This document shows, piece by piece, positions 24,146 to 31,390 of a stretch of DNA of 64,000 bases (its first letter is position 1; the number at the start of each line of letters is the position of its first letter). The position numbers and the translations under genes were made by a program. Origin of the DNA: Chloroflexota bacterium (GTDB lineage Bacteria; Chloroflexota; Dehalococcoidia; JACQUA01). The notes beneath the pieces were generated by a model that was not told the DNA's origin, did no database searches, and was given only the letters and a program-made list of their open reading frames with translations. The stretch spans positions 1-64,000 of the forward strand of contig JACQUA010000222.1 in NCBI GenBank assembly GCA_016210565.1. The letters run 5' to 3'.

Positions 24146-24967
24146 ATGCCTGTAAAGGGGGCCAAAGCCGTGGACAACATGTCAGCAACCGATTTCATTG
24201 AGATTAGATTCTCTGGTGAAGGCGTAAAGCCAGAAACCACTAAGGCCAGCGACATCGCTGATATCATCAAGGCCATCGAAAGCATGCTTGAGTCCTACAT
24301 CTTCAGAGATCATCCTGATACTGACAAGGATGCTGTCATTGTTGGGCTGGTCAGCATTGAAAACCTAAGTGTTGGCCTAACATTCCGATCACAAATTCCA
24401 GCCATCACGATACGCGCCTTTGAGAAAGTAGGCGAGGCAGTCGCAACTGGCCAATACTCCGAGTTGCCCCCAGCGTCCCTTGAGGCACTAAACACCATTG
24501 CGCTATTCACGCGTAGACGTCAGTGCACGACAGATTTCATCGTACGCAACGGTCAGCGAAAGACCGTGGCCACAATGACCCCGCAGACCAAGATAGAACG
24601 ACTTCCCTCTTTGACCGGAGAGACGACCATTTATGGTCAGGTAATCAGGGTGGGGGGCCGGGACCCAAAGGTCTGGGTGGAACTGATAAACGGAGATCAA
24701 ATCACATGCGAAGCGTCAGTGGACATAGTTAGGAAGCTCGGTGGGAAGCTATACGACATCGTCGGCCTTTCCGGATCCGCGCGCTGGAATCCGAAATCGC
24801 TTGCCCTTGAGGGGTTTACAGCAAAAGACATAACGCCCTATGAAGAGACGCCTTTGGAAGACGCTTTCGGCCAATTGGCTAAAGTCGCTGGTCAGTACTA
24901 TGCTGATGTGAACGATGTTGAGAGGTATATTGCCAGTATAAGAGGCTCCAGACGGGAAGGCGAATGA
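24146..24967 (+). CDS. Unknown partner of a PIN-domain protein (possible antitoxin)
   Basis: 273 residues; ATG 24179 ('MSATDFIEIRFSGEG') is an equally good start. Not a family I recognise. Residues ~10-90 resemble a compact alpha/beta domain ('KASDIADIIKAIESMLESYI', 'VSIENLSVGLTFRS'). Residues ~130-215 look like a small beta-rich domain ('TTIYGQVIRVGGRDPKVWVE', 'GLSGSARWNPKSLALEGF'), perhaps an OB-like fold. The stop overlaps the start of the PIN gene (ATGA), so the two are coupled, and the stoichiometry and order fit an antitoxin-toxin pair. No signal peptide. Confidence 0.7.
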   Translation: MPVKGAKAVDNMSATDFIEIRFSGEGVKPETTKASDIADIIKAIESMLESYIFRDHPDTDKDAVIVGLVSIENLSVGLTFRSQIPAITIRAFEKVGEAVATGQYSELPPASLEALNTIALFTRRRQCTTDFIVRNGQRKTVATMTPQTKIERLPSLTGETTIYGQVIRVGGRDPKVWVELINGDQITCEASVDIVRKLGGKLYDIVGLSGSARWNPKSLALEGFTAKDITPYEETPLEDAFGQLAKVAGQYYADVNDVERYIASIRGSRREGE

Positions 24968-25509
24968 ACCTAGTGTGTTTTGACAACAATATCTTGATCT
25001 GGGGTATCAAGGGCCAGGCTACCCCAGGCCAAGAGGAAATGATATATCGCGCAAGAGCATTCATCAGGAAATTGCACAACGATCACATTCGCGTCTTGAT
25101 CCCATCAGTGGTGATTGCTGAATTCCTTCTGCCTGTGCCCCCAGAAGAGCATCCCGGAGTACTCGACCTTTTTCACAAGAGGTTCTTGATAGCATCGTTT
25201 GACACAGCTGCTGCGAGTGTCTTCGCCAAGATTTGGCAGGCAAAGAAAGGAAAGGCAATTGTGGATGAACTAGCTAAGAAAGGCAACACCAAGACGGAAA
25301 TGCGAACGGATAGCATGATCGTCGCAACAGCATGTTCGCAGAGGGCAGATTGCATATACAGCCATGATCATGACCTCAGAGCCTTCGCGAAGGACTACAT
25401 TGAGGTGAGGGAAATGCCCTTGATCCCAGACCAAACCAAGTGGCTGCCAGAAGCAGGCACGGACAACACGGACTGGGGGAAGCTTCCAAAAATGAATGAG
25501 TCCCCTTGA
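24964..25509 (+). CDS. PIN-domain protein (putative toxin ribonuclease)
   Basis: 181 residues. It starts 'MNLVCFDNNILIWGIKG' (first acidic residue in 'CFDNN'), then 'VLIPSVVIAEFLLPV' (Glu), and 'EMRTDSMIVATACSQRADCI' with 'SHDHDLRAFA' (C-terminal acidic residues). This is the PIN acidic triad/tetrad that binds Mg2+ for RNA cleavage. It is longer than most VapC toxins (~130). The insert 'KGKAIVDELAKKGNTKTEM' lies before the third acidic site. ATGA overlap with the upstream gene. Confidence 0.8.
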   Translation: MNLVCFDNNILIWGIKGQATPGQEEMIYRARAFIRKLHNDHIRVLIPSVVIAEFLLPVPPEEHPGVLDLFHKRFLIASFDTAAASVFAKIWQAKKGKAIVDELAKKGNTKTEMRTDSMIVATACSQRADCIYSHDHDLRAFAKDYIEVREMPLIPDQTKWLPEAGTDNTDWGKLPKMNESP

Positions 25510-25783
25510 CCTTTAGCATTGTCTGTTGTAGTTGCACCCCACCTAGCCTTGGCTGCGGTTTGGGCGAACCCTTTATGCTGTTCCGGGGTCAGCGTATCGA
25601 CCCTGGTGTCACGCGGTCCCCGTGATTGTAGTTAACCCAATTGTCTCTTAGTTTCTGGCGCCTCCCACGGACAAAACTGACAGGTATCCGAAGGGTTTTC
25701 CGATCTCTTAGGTTATCCTGGGCTGTCATTTCCTTTTCCCTTCTTGAAATCAATCACGCGGGCATTGGCCTGGCTGATGGGAT
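25510..25783. other. Gene-free stretch
   Basis: Nothing recognised in this 274-bp gap between the PIN gene and the inverted repeat that overlaps the convergent helicase/primase gene end. Confidence 0.4.
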
Positions 25784-25888
25784 GAAGGGTTCTGATGGGT
25801 TTTCCCATGTTTTCTCGCGAAAGGGTAATTCCATTGGGAAAAACATGGTTTACGCTTCATTAGATTCACAACCCATCAGGAACCCTTC
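25784..25888. repeat. Long nested inverted repeat at the 3' end of the P4-type primase gene
   Basis: The outer arms GAAGGGTTCTGATGGGTT (25784-25801) and AACCCATCAGGAACCCTTC (25870-25888) pair with one bulged base. An inner pair CCCATGTTTTC / GGGAAAAACATGG lies between. The right arm includes the primase stop codon. It could be a terminator, a replication-origin-like structure for the element, or a resolved repeat. Confidence 0.6.
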
Positions 25889-27282
25889 AGTTTAAGTCCT
25901 ATCCCATAGTAAATAACGCCGGTTTCGGTGGGCTTCTTCTGGAACTTCTTCCCCAACCGCGTTCCGAATTTCGTACTGGTCAAGATCTCAATCTCGCCCA
26001 AACTTTGCCCGTGCGACCATTTCAGGTAGGTCTCATAAAGCGCCGACGCTTTGCCCGTGGCGCTGGGGCAGACGATGCAGCAATCTGCGATGAAATCCGC
26101 CAGTGGGTCACTTTCGGCCTGATATTCCTCGGTCGCCGTCATAACCGCCGGAGGCGTCGGTTCTAGGCCGGACTTTTGCCATCCGAGGCAGCCAGCAACC
26201 AGCCAGTTCAGGATACCGGGGGCCTCAGCCAGCAGCTTGTCCAGCAACTGCAGGTCAGCATGCTTGCCCTTGAATTGGCGTGTGAAGGGCACAAGACGGA
26301 CGCGCCGCCAGAATCCATACGAATCGTCTCTAACAATTGGCTTATGGTTCACGGATAGCCATATTTTGCAAACCGGCATAAAGCTGAAGAATTCCTTGTG
26401 AAGATATCGGGCGGTGCACGGGTCTTCCCCGGACAGGGCCTTTAACCGGGCCTCATTCAACCGCGTTCCGTCGTTGGTCTCTGAGCTGGTGATAAACCGC
26501 CGGCGCTCAATCGCTGCCAGGTCATTCGGGATGCTGGGCCGGTTAGTCAATTCGAAAGTGGAAAACGGCGCATTATAGGCGTAATCGCCCAAAACATACC
26601 GTAGCGGGGTCATCAACCTGCCCTTGCCATTGGCTCCCGTCCCGTAGCAGATGAAGTACACCTGTTCCCTGGTCATGCCCGTCAGTGAATAGCCGAAAGC
26701 CTTTTGTAGATAGTCGATCAACTCGCGGTCCCCGTCGAATATTTCCTCAAGGAATTGAAGCCATCGCGCACATCGGGCCGCCTGGTCAAATACAATCCGC
26801 GAGTGAAGCGTTACACCGTCCGCGGCACGACCCGGGCGCAGCGCCCCGGTCCGCAGGTCGATAATCCCGTTTGCCACGCCGAAGAGCCACGGGTCAGCGT
26901 CGAAATCTTGCCCACTGTTGGCAATGGGTTTCACAGCCTTCGCCAAAGCCATCGCCGCCTCCAACCGCCCCCGTTGCTCACTCGCAATGGCCCAGTTGGC
27001 GACCCGCTGGCGCTCGCTCAAGTCCCCGATGGTGGTCGCCCGGCGGTAGCGTTCTCTGGCGGCCTCAGTAGCCATGCGGTAGATTTCGCCATCGTCATCG
27101 GCCTGCCAGTAATGGCCCCTCCATAGTAGCCATCGCCCTCTCTGGTGGTCGTAACGCAATCGGTCGCCCCACAACTGGGCGAGCAATTCAGCGTTGGTGC
27201 TATCGGTCAGCTTCAGATTAGAGATTAAGGCAGATTCCTCAACATCTACCGGGTTGATGATTTCCTCGGTTTCGATGGTCAT
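25876..27282 (-). CDS. P4-type phage/plasmid helicase-primase (D5-like)
   Basis: 468 residues. The D5_N domain ('LFGVANGIIDLRTGALRPGR') is followed by the SF3 helicase core ('YLQKAFGYSLTGMTREQVYF', 'NDLAAIERRRFITSSETNDG' as Walker B/sensor area, 'FMPVCKIWLSVNHKPIV'). The Walker A reads 'CYGTGANGKGRLM', with Gly-Arg where Ser/Thr-x normally follows GK, so ATP binding may be altered. A C-terminal Pox_D5-like winged helix is suggested by 'DCCIVCPSATGKASALYETY'. It would replicate the element after excision. Start overlaps the toprim gene stop (ATGA). Confidence 0.85.
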   Translation of the reverse strand: MTIETEEIINPVDVEESALISNLKLTDSTNAELLAQLWGDRLRYDHQRGRWLLWRGHYWQADDDGEIYRMATEAARERYRRATTIGDLSERQRVANWAIASEQRGRLEAAMALAKAVKPIANSGQDFDADPWLFGVANGIIDLRTGALRPGRAADGVTLHSRIVFDQAARCARWLQFLEEIFDGDRELIDYLQKAFGYSLTGMTREQVYFICYGTGANGKGRLMTPLRYVLGDYAYNAPFSTFELTNRPSIPNDLAAIERRRFITSSETNDGTRLNEARLKALSGEDPCTARYLHKEFFSFMPVCKIWLSVNHKPIVRDDSYGFWRRVRLVPFTRQFKGKHADLQLLDKLLAEAPGILNWLVAGCLGWQKSGLEPTPPAVMTATEEYQAESDPLADFIADCCIVCPSATGKASALYETYLKWSHGQSLGEIEILTSTKFGTRLGKKFQKKPTETGVIYYGIGLKLKGS

Positions 27283-28247
27283 GACTTTCGCTCTTGGGCC
27301 GCCAAGTAGTCATCAATCCCCTTGTAAGTCGGATTCCATTTCTTTCTGAAAACCCTTGCCCCAATTCCCAGCAACGCATTGGTCAGCTTGGCCTCGTGAT
27401 AGCTTACTATCTTTCTAGTTCGCTCCGTAGTGTCACAGTCGAACGCGATGGCCACCCGCTCCGGCCTCGTTTCCCTGATCACTGGAATTGCTCCCGGCCA
27501 GTTGCCGACACCGGCCACGGCCAGGAACACCCGCCGGAGCTTCAGGGCCGCAATGTCGGCCTTCAACGCCCCCTCGGTAACCCACACTTCGGCAGACTCG
27601 CAGTCCGCCGCTGGCCGCGCGACGTGCACCGGCGCGCCCGGTGAAGCCCCCTCGTTCTTGTGATTGCTGGAAAGCCATTTGTATTTCCCGCGGTCGGCGT
27701 TATCGCACCGGACCTGCAAACCCTGAATCCGGCCTCGAAGATCACGAACCGGGATAGCGATCCCGTCCGGGCCAGCCAGTCGGACTTTGCCGGAGTCAAG
27801 CCAGAAACCAGGGACACCGGTCAGCGTTATGCCGTTCGCCTGGAGCCTGTCAACGATTGCGGCCCGGCCATATATCGGGAATGATTTGTAGCCGAGCCGG
27901 TTAATATCGTGGTCGGTCAGTCCCCGGCGCTGTAGGTTATCGCGGTGGTGCGTTGCTAGCACCAACTCTCCCAGGAGGGTACGATAAGCGGCGTCCAGGA
28001 CGTCCGGGGCAGCCTTCGGTGATTGCGGGGCGGCTTGTTCAGACTTGTGTAGCAGCGGCAACAGCCCGGGGCGGATGTCCGTGAATCGGTGTAACCATCC
28101 GGCGTTTCCTGCCCGGTGGTCGCTCTGAACGCGGGTGCAGATCGCATCGCTGGCGTCTTCAGCCACGAGGCACCAATCCGGCTTGTGGCATACGGGGCAC
28201 GGGTTACCGCGCGTGACGCGAAGCCTTTTCGCCTTAATGGGCGCCAT
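27279..28247 (-). CDS. Toprim/zinc-finger primase-like protein
   Basis: 322 residues from ATG 28247, overlapping the HTH gene stop by 14 nt. An N-terminal cysteine/histidine cluster 'GNPCPVCHKPDWCLVAED' with a later Cys resembles a primase zinc finger. 'LVLATHHRDNLQRRGLTDHD' leads into a DUF3854/toprim-like region: 'AEVWVTEGALKADIAAL' (catalytic Glu) and 'RVAIAFDCDTTER' (Asp-x-Asp). 'KYKWLSSNHKNEGASPG' precedes it. With the P4-type helicase it forms the replication module of the element. Confidence 0.8.
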   Translation of the reverse strand: MAPIKAKRLRVTRGNPCPVCHKPDWCLVAEDASDAICTRVQSDHRAGNAGWLHRFTDIRPGLLPLLHKSEQAAPQSPKAAPDVLDAAYRTLLGELVLATHHRDNLQRRGLTDHDINRLGYKSFPIYGRAAIVDRLQANGITLTGVPGFWLDSGKVRLAGPDGIAIPVRDLRGRIQGLQVRCDNADRGKYKWLSSNHKNEGASPGAPVHVARPAADCESAEVWVTEGALKADIAALKLRRVFLAVAGVGNWPGAIPVIRETRPERVAIAFDCDTTERTRKIVSYHEAKLTNALLGIGARVFRKKWNPTYKGIDDYLAAQERKS

Positions 28248-28452
28248 TACCACTTCCGCCCAGCGATGGCGGTTCCCCCTCTCCGAGCAGCGCAAGTAGT
28301 CGTTTTTTCGGAACGAGGATACGCCGTCCACATCTCAGAACTTCCACCGGGAACCGCCCTTCTCTGCACAGTGTGAAGCCAAGCGCTCGCGAGATTCCCA
28401 GCAGCTTGCTGGCGGCCTCGACGGTCAGGGTTAATACTTCATTTTGCGGCAT
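28234..28452 (-). CDS. Excisionase-like HTH protein
   Basis: 72 residues. 'LTLTVEAASKLLGISRALGF' is a MerR/excisionase-type helix-turn-helix, followed by 'FPVEVLRCGRRILVPKKRLL', the typical beta-wing of HTH_17 proteins. Overlaps its neighbours on both sides by 14 nt, so all are coupled. It may direct excision or control the operon. Confidence 0.8.
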   Translation of the reverse strand: MPQNEVLTLTVEAASKLLGISRALGFTLCREGRFPVEVLRCGRRILVPKKRLLALLGEGEPPSLGGSGNGAH

Positions 28453-28621
28453 TGGCCGCCTCGCCCAACAATGCCGCGATATCCCGCGCTCTTAAGCGGA
28501 AGTCTCCGCCCGGCAGAGTAATAGCTTTGAGATGGCCACGCTTGATGTAACGTCGGACGGTCTCGCGCCGGACCTTCAGTAGCTTGGCCGCTTCTTCGAC
28601 TTTCAACAATTCTTCTGGCAT
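28439..28621 (-). CDS. Excisionase-family HTH DNA-binding protein
   Basis: 60 residues from ATG 28621. 'LLKVEEAAKLLKVRRETVRR' is a clear excisionase (HTH_17) helix-turn-helix, with 'YIKRGHLKAITLPGGDFRLR' as the wing. It is the first gene of the leftward operon and lies next to the symmetric control region at 28638-28744, so it may be the local regulator or AlpA/Xis-type factor. A longer frame upstream would overlap that region. Confidence 0.85.
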   Translation of the reverse strand: MPEELLKVEEAAKLLKVRRETVRRYIKRGHLKAITLPGGDFRLRARDIAALLGEAANAAK

Positions 28622-28637
28622 TTTGTTGTTTACCCCC

Positions 28638-28744
28638 TTGACAGCTAAAATGCTCTGTGGTAATCTAATGTCAGTTAGCATATCTCAAAGCTGTCAATCA
28701 TCATCTTAACACATCAGTTATATCTGTCAATAAGATAACAGATA
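28638..28744. promoter_or_regulatory. Divergent control region of the element
   Basis: Rightward promoter TTGACA - 17 nt - TAATCT (28638-28666). TTGACAGCT (28638-28646) and AGCTGTCAA (28689-28697) form an inverted pair. TATCTGT (28721-28727) and ACAGATA (28738-28744) form a second. TGACA/TGTCA appears at least five times. Leftward TTGACA boxes occur in both inverted arms (on the minus strand). The layout resembles a lysogeny-type switch between the integrase and replication operons. Confidence 0.7.
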
Positions 28745-28779
28745 ACGACGTTGCGGATAAGTGGATAAGGCTGAAACAA

Positions 28780-29595
28780 ATGGCAAAAGGTCGTCATATC
28801 AAGAGCATCGAACGGTTGATTGCAGAGGTGAATTTCGAACATCCCGATTGGATAGCCAAAGAGATACGCGGTGAAGTGGAAAATAGGGTGCATAAGACTA
28901 ACCCGCGTTCAAACAAGGGCTGGCCTGGGCTAAGCGCTGTTCAAAAGAAGCTGACTGAAATACGTAAGGCTGAGGAGACCAAACCACCCGAACTGAAAGA
29001 ACTTGATAAACCCTGGTCGCTGGCGGCAGTTGTCGCCCACCCGATACTTTCTGAGGCGCTACCGGTCTTATTCATCCAACTCGTGCTGGATGAGAACAAA
29101 GACACGTTGTCGCAAGGTAGTTTACGCGTTGGTACACTCACGACCAGGGAAGCCTTGTGGGTTGCGAGACTGCATAGTCTTTTCCCGTATCCCGGCGTTG
29201 CGGGTGTTTACGATATCCCCCTCTCCGCCGATCAAAAAGCCAACATATTGGAGGTGACGGCATTGGCGAAACAGCATGGCATGACTGACACCACCATAAA
29301 GCAGGTAGAAACATTTTTGCTACACACACATAACGTTTTATTGTGGGCCAAAACATATGCAATGGAAGAACGGATAGCCGAAATCGGCGTCATTCCGTTC
29401 GATACGTCCGCAATCGATAAGGGATTACTCAAGGCGTTGATGGCCCCAGGTTGGTCAGCGCGAATGCCGCCAATCGGGGACATTCTACTGACCAAGAACT
29501 GGGCCAGTATGACAAGCGCACAGTTCCGCAGAATTACCGCCGCCTATATCACCCTGTTCAAACAAATGATCGAAGAAAAGGAGGAATCGAAATGA
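28780..29595 (+). CDS. Element-encoded hypothetical protein
   Basis: 271 residues, not recognised. The N-terminus is basic ('MAKGRHIKSIERLIAEVNFE'), then a Lys/Glu/Pro linker. The rest is helical ('TTREALWVARLHSLFPYPGV', 'ADQKANILEVTALAKQHGM'). It precedes the integrase and overlaps it by 4 nt (ATGA), so it is translated together with it. The position suggests a role in integration or regulation. Lower GC than the integrase. Confidence 0.6.
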   Translation: MAKGRHIKSIERLIAEVNFEHPDWIAKEIRGEVENRVHKTNPRSNKGWPGLSAVQKKLTEIRKAEETKPPELKELDKPWSLAAVVAHPILSEALPVLFIQLVLDENKDTLSQGSLRVGTLTTREALWVARLHSLFPYPGVAGVYDIPLSADQKANILEVTALAKQHGMTDTTIKQVETFLLHTHNVLLWAKTYAMEERIAEIGVIPFDTSAIDKGLLKALMAPGWSARMPPIGDILLTKNWASMTSAQFRRITAAYITLFKQMIEEKEESK

Positions 29596-30746
29596 GAGGC
29601 CACATCGTCAAACGGGGTAAAGACAGCTACACTATCGTTCTAAGCCTGGGGAATGACCCCGCTACTGGGAGGAGGCTCCGCCAGTGGGTCAGTGTCAAGG
29701 GGAACAAGAAGGATGCTGAAAAGAAGCTAGGCGAGTTGTTGCACCAGCTTGATACCGGATCCTTCATGACGCCGGGCAAGACCACCGTCGCCGAATACCT
29801 CGAGCGCTGGTTGACCGATTACCGAGCCAATCTTTCCCCGCGGGGCTTCGAACGGTACCGGGACATCATCCGGGCGCACCTCATACCCGACCTGGGCGCC
29901 ATACCCCTGACGCAGCTCCGCCCCGAACACCTGCAGAGGCACTACACCGCCATGCTGAAAAGCGGCCGCAGCGCCGGGACCGTCCGCTATCATCATGCCG
30001 TCCTTCACGTGGCCCTGCAGACTGCCGTCAAGTGGGGCCTGGTGGTGAGAAATGTAGCCGACGCCGTGGACGCGCCCAAGAAGCGGGGTGTCGAGATGCA
30101 GACGTGGGATGAGGATGATGTCAACCACTTCCTGGAAGCCGCCAAAGACAGCCCCTATCATCACATCTTCCTGACGGCGATCTATACCGGAATGCGGAGA
30201 TCGGAACTGCTCGGGCTTTCCTGGAAGGACATAGATTTCATCTTCGGGCAGATATGCGTCAACAGGGGCCTGCACCAGCTCAAGGATGGCAGTTACATCT
30301 TCACTGAACCCAAATCGGCCAGAAGCCGGCGCACCATCGCCTTGCCGCCCCCGGCGGTCCTCGCACTCCAGGAGCACAAGGAAAGACAGGAACATGACCG
30401 GGCCATGCTTGGACTACCCCTCGGTAACGAAGACCTGGTGTTCAGCACCGTTGAAGGCAAGCCGCTGCGCCCTAACACGATCACCCGGGCCTGGGAAACG
30501 CTGGCCGCCAGGTGTGGCCTGAAGGTTATCCGCCTGCATGACGCCCGGCATACCCACGCTTCCCTTATGCTGAAGTGGGGCATTCACCCCAAAGTTGTCC
30601 AGGAACGGTTAGGGCATTCCAGCATTGAAATGACGATGGACATCTACAGCCACGTTATGCCCGGCCTGCAACAAGCGGCGGCGGAGCTTTTCGGCCAGAA
30701 GCTAACCGGCAAAGCTGAGAAAATGCCGGTTGGGAAAAAGGATTAG
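29592..30746 (+). CDS. Tyrosine recombinase (phage-type integrase)
   Basis: 384 residues. An N-terminal Arm-binding region ('SYTIVLSLGNDPATGRRLRQ') and SAM-like core-binding domain ('TTVAEYLERWLTDYRANLSP') precede the catalytic domain with R-K-H-R-H-Y: 'IYTGMRRSELLGL' (Arg), 'KSARSRRTIALP' (Lys), 'LHDARHTHASLM' (His, Arg), 'ERLGHSSIEMT' (His), 'MDIYSHVMP' (Tyr nucleophile). AGGAGG precedes the ATG at 29592. It ends 80 nt from the tRNA-Glu 3' end, the presumed attachment site. Confidence 0.93.
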   Translation: MRGHIVKRGKDSYTIVLSLGNDPATGRRLRQWVSVKGNKKDAEKKLGELLHQLDTGSFMTPGKTTVAEYLERWLTDYRANLSPRGFERYRDIIRAHLIPDLGAIPLTQLRPEHLQRHYTAMLKSGRSAGTVRYHHAVLHVALQTAVKWGLVVRNVADAVDAPKKRGVEMQTWDEDDVNHFLEAAKDSPYHHIFLTAIYTGMRRSELLGLSWKDIDFIFGQICVNRGLHQLKDGSYIFTEPKSARSRRTIALPPPAVLALQEHKERQEHDRAMLGLPLGNEDLVFSTVEGKPLRPNTITRAWETLAARCGLKVIRLHDARHTHASLMLKWGIHPKVVQERLGHSSIEMTMDIYSHVMPGLQQAAAELFGQKLTGKAEKMPVGKKD

Positions 30747-30823
30747 CAAAAGAATAGCAATAACCGAAATGTCAAGTTGTCAGAGGGTCAAAACAGATAC
30801 GAAAATGGGGCTTTTCGAGGGAT

Positions 30824-30900
30824 TGGTAGCGCATACCGGATTCGAACCGGTGGTCTCCTCCTTGAGAGGGAGGTGTCCTAGGCCGCTAGACGAATGCGCC
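30824..30900 (-). tRNA. tRNA-Glu (CTC), CCA encoded
   Basis: Acceptor GGCGCAT/ATGCGCT (G-U at 1-72), anticodon stem CCTCC/GGAGG with loop CTCTCAA, giving anticodon CTC. The T arm has GGTTCGAATCC. CCA is encoded at 30824-30826. Its 3' end is the presumed attachment site of the island. Confidence 0.95.
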
Positions 30901-30917
30901 GGGTCACCAAAAAAACA

Positions 30918-30991
30918 TGGCTGGGGATCCAGGATTCGAACCTGGGCATGCAGATCCAGAGTCTGCTGTCCTACCGCTAGACGAATCCCCA
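30918..30991 (-). tRNA. tRNA-Gln (CTG), CCA encoded
   Basis: Acceptor TGGGGAT/ATCCCCA, discriminator G, encoded CCA. Anticodon stem GCAGA/TCTGC with loop CTCTGGA gives anticodon CTG. It lies 17 nt upstream of tRNA-Glu and is cotranscribed with it. Confidence 0.95.
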
Positions 30992-31003
30992 GCGCAACTA
31001 ACC

Positions 31004-31032
31004 ATTATATCAAAAGCCCTCCAGGGCCGCAA
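31004..31032 (-). promoter_or_regulatory. Promoter of the tRNA-Gln/tRNA-Glu operon
   Basis: Minus strand TTGCGG - 17 nt - TATAAT, with the -10 box 12 nt before the tRNA-Gln 5' end. Confidence 0.85.
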
Positions 31033-31390
31033 TTCAAAGGAGTCCGCGAGCCTGAACTCAAGAGTCTATGGTCAGCCGCCGCGCACCCCCGTCATTGCCA
31101 TCCCGGTCATCAGTCGGATCCGGATGGCGGAGAGCCGCGGTGGCGCGGCATGCCATGCCGCTACGGGGGTGTCACCCCGAGCCGGAGTCCTGAGCGTAGC
31201 GAAGGAGCAGTCGAAGGGTCTTTGGCTCCCCCCGAAAAGATTCTTCGACTACGACTCGCTCACGCTCGTCTTCGCTCAGAATGACACCGGGGGGCACGGG
31301 ATGCCGTGACCCCGCGGCGCCGTGCGAGAACCGGGGAGGGCGCGTGCAAGGTGCCCCTACCTTCTAACCTTCTAACCTTCCAACTTTCCC
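31033..31390. repeat. Gene-free stretch of dispersed repeats
   Basis: Contains segments gagcgtagcgaaggagcagtcg and gattcttcgact...cttcgctcagaatgac, both common short intergenic repeats with further copies at 35260-35355 and 37551-37760. It ends in aaccttctaaccttctaaccttcc-type units. No gene. Confidence 0.65.

Larger units (their letters stand above)
16187..30839. mobile_element. Integrated genomic island at tRNA-Glu (about 14.7 kb)
   Basis: The 12-bp sequence AGCGCATACCGG at 16187-16198 repeats, in the same orientation, the 3' end of the tRNA-Glu gene at 30828-30839. The tyrosine integrase gene ends about 80 nt from that tRNA. Inside are typical element genes (integrase, two HTH proteins, toprim primase, P4-type helicase/primase) and cargo (methyltransferase, PD-(D/E)XK-like protein, helicase-nuclease, C2H2 protein, PIN pair). 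A sampled 60-base line in the methyltransferase is 48% GC against 63% in a sampled line of the left flank. Similarity beyond the 12 bp is partial, so the left end is probable rather than proven. A 17-nt direct repeat at 23888 and 30789 allows an alternative, smaller element. Confidence 0.65.

Noticed and set aside
24134-24146. Leaderless promoter for the 273-residue PIN partner
   Set aside because: No TAnnnT hexamer lies 6 nt before either candidate start; nearby TATAAC and ATTATA are wrongly spaced.
30730-31309. Open frames across the tRNA genes (translations such as GFEPVVSSLRGRC)
   Set aside because: These are typical false translations of tRNA-Glu and tRNA-Gln; both tRNAs fold cleanly and have a consensus promoter.
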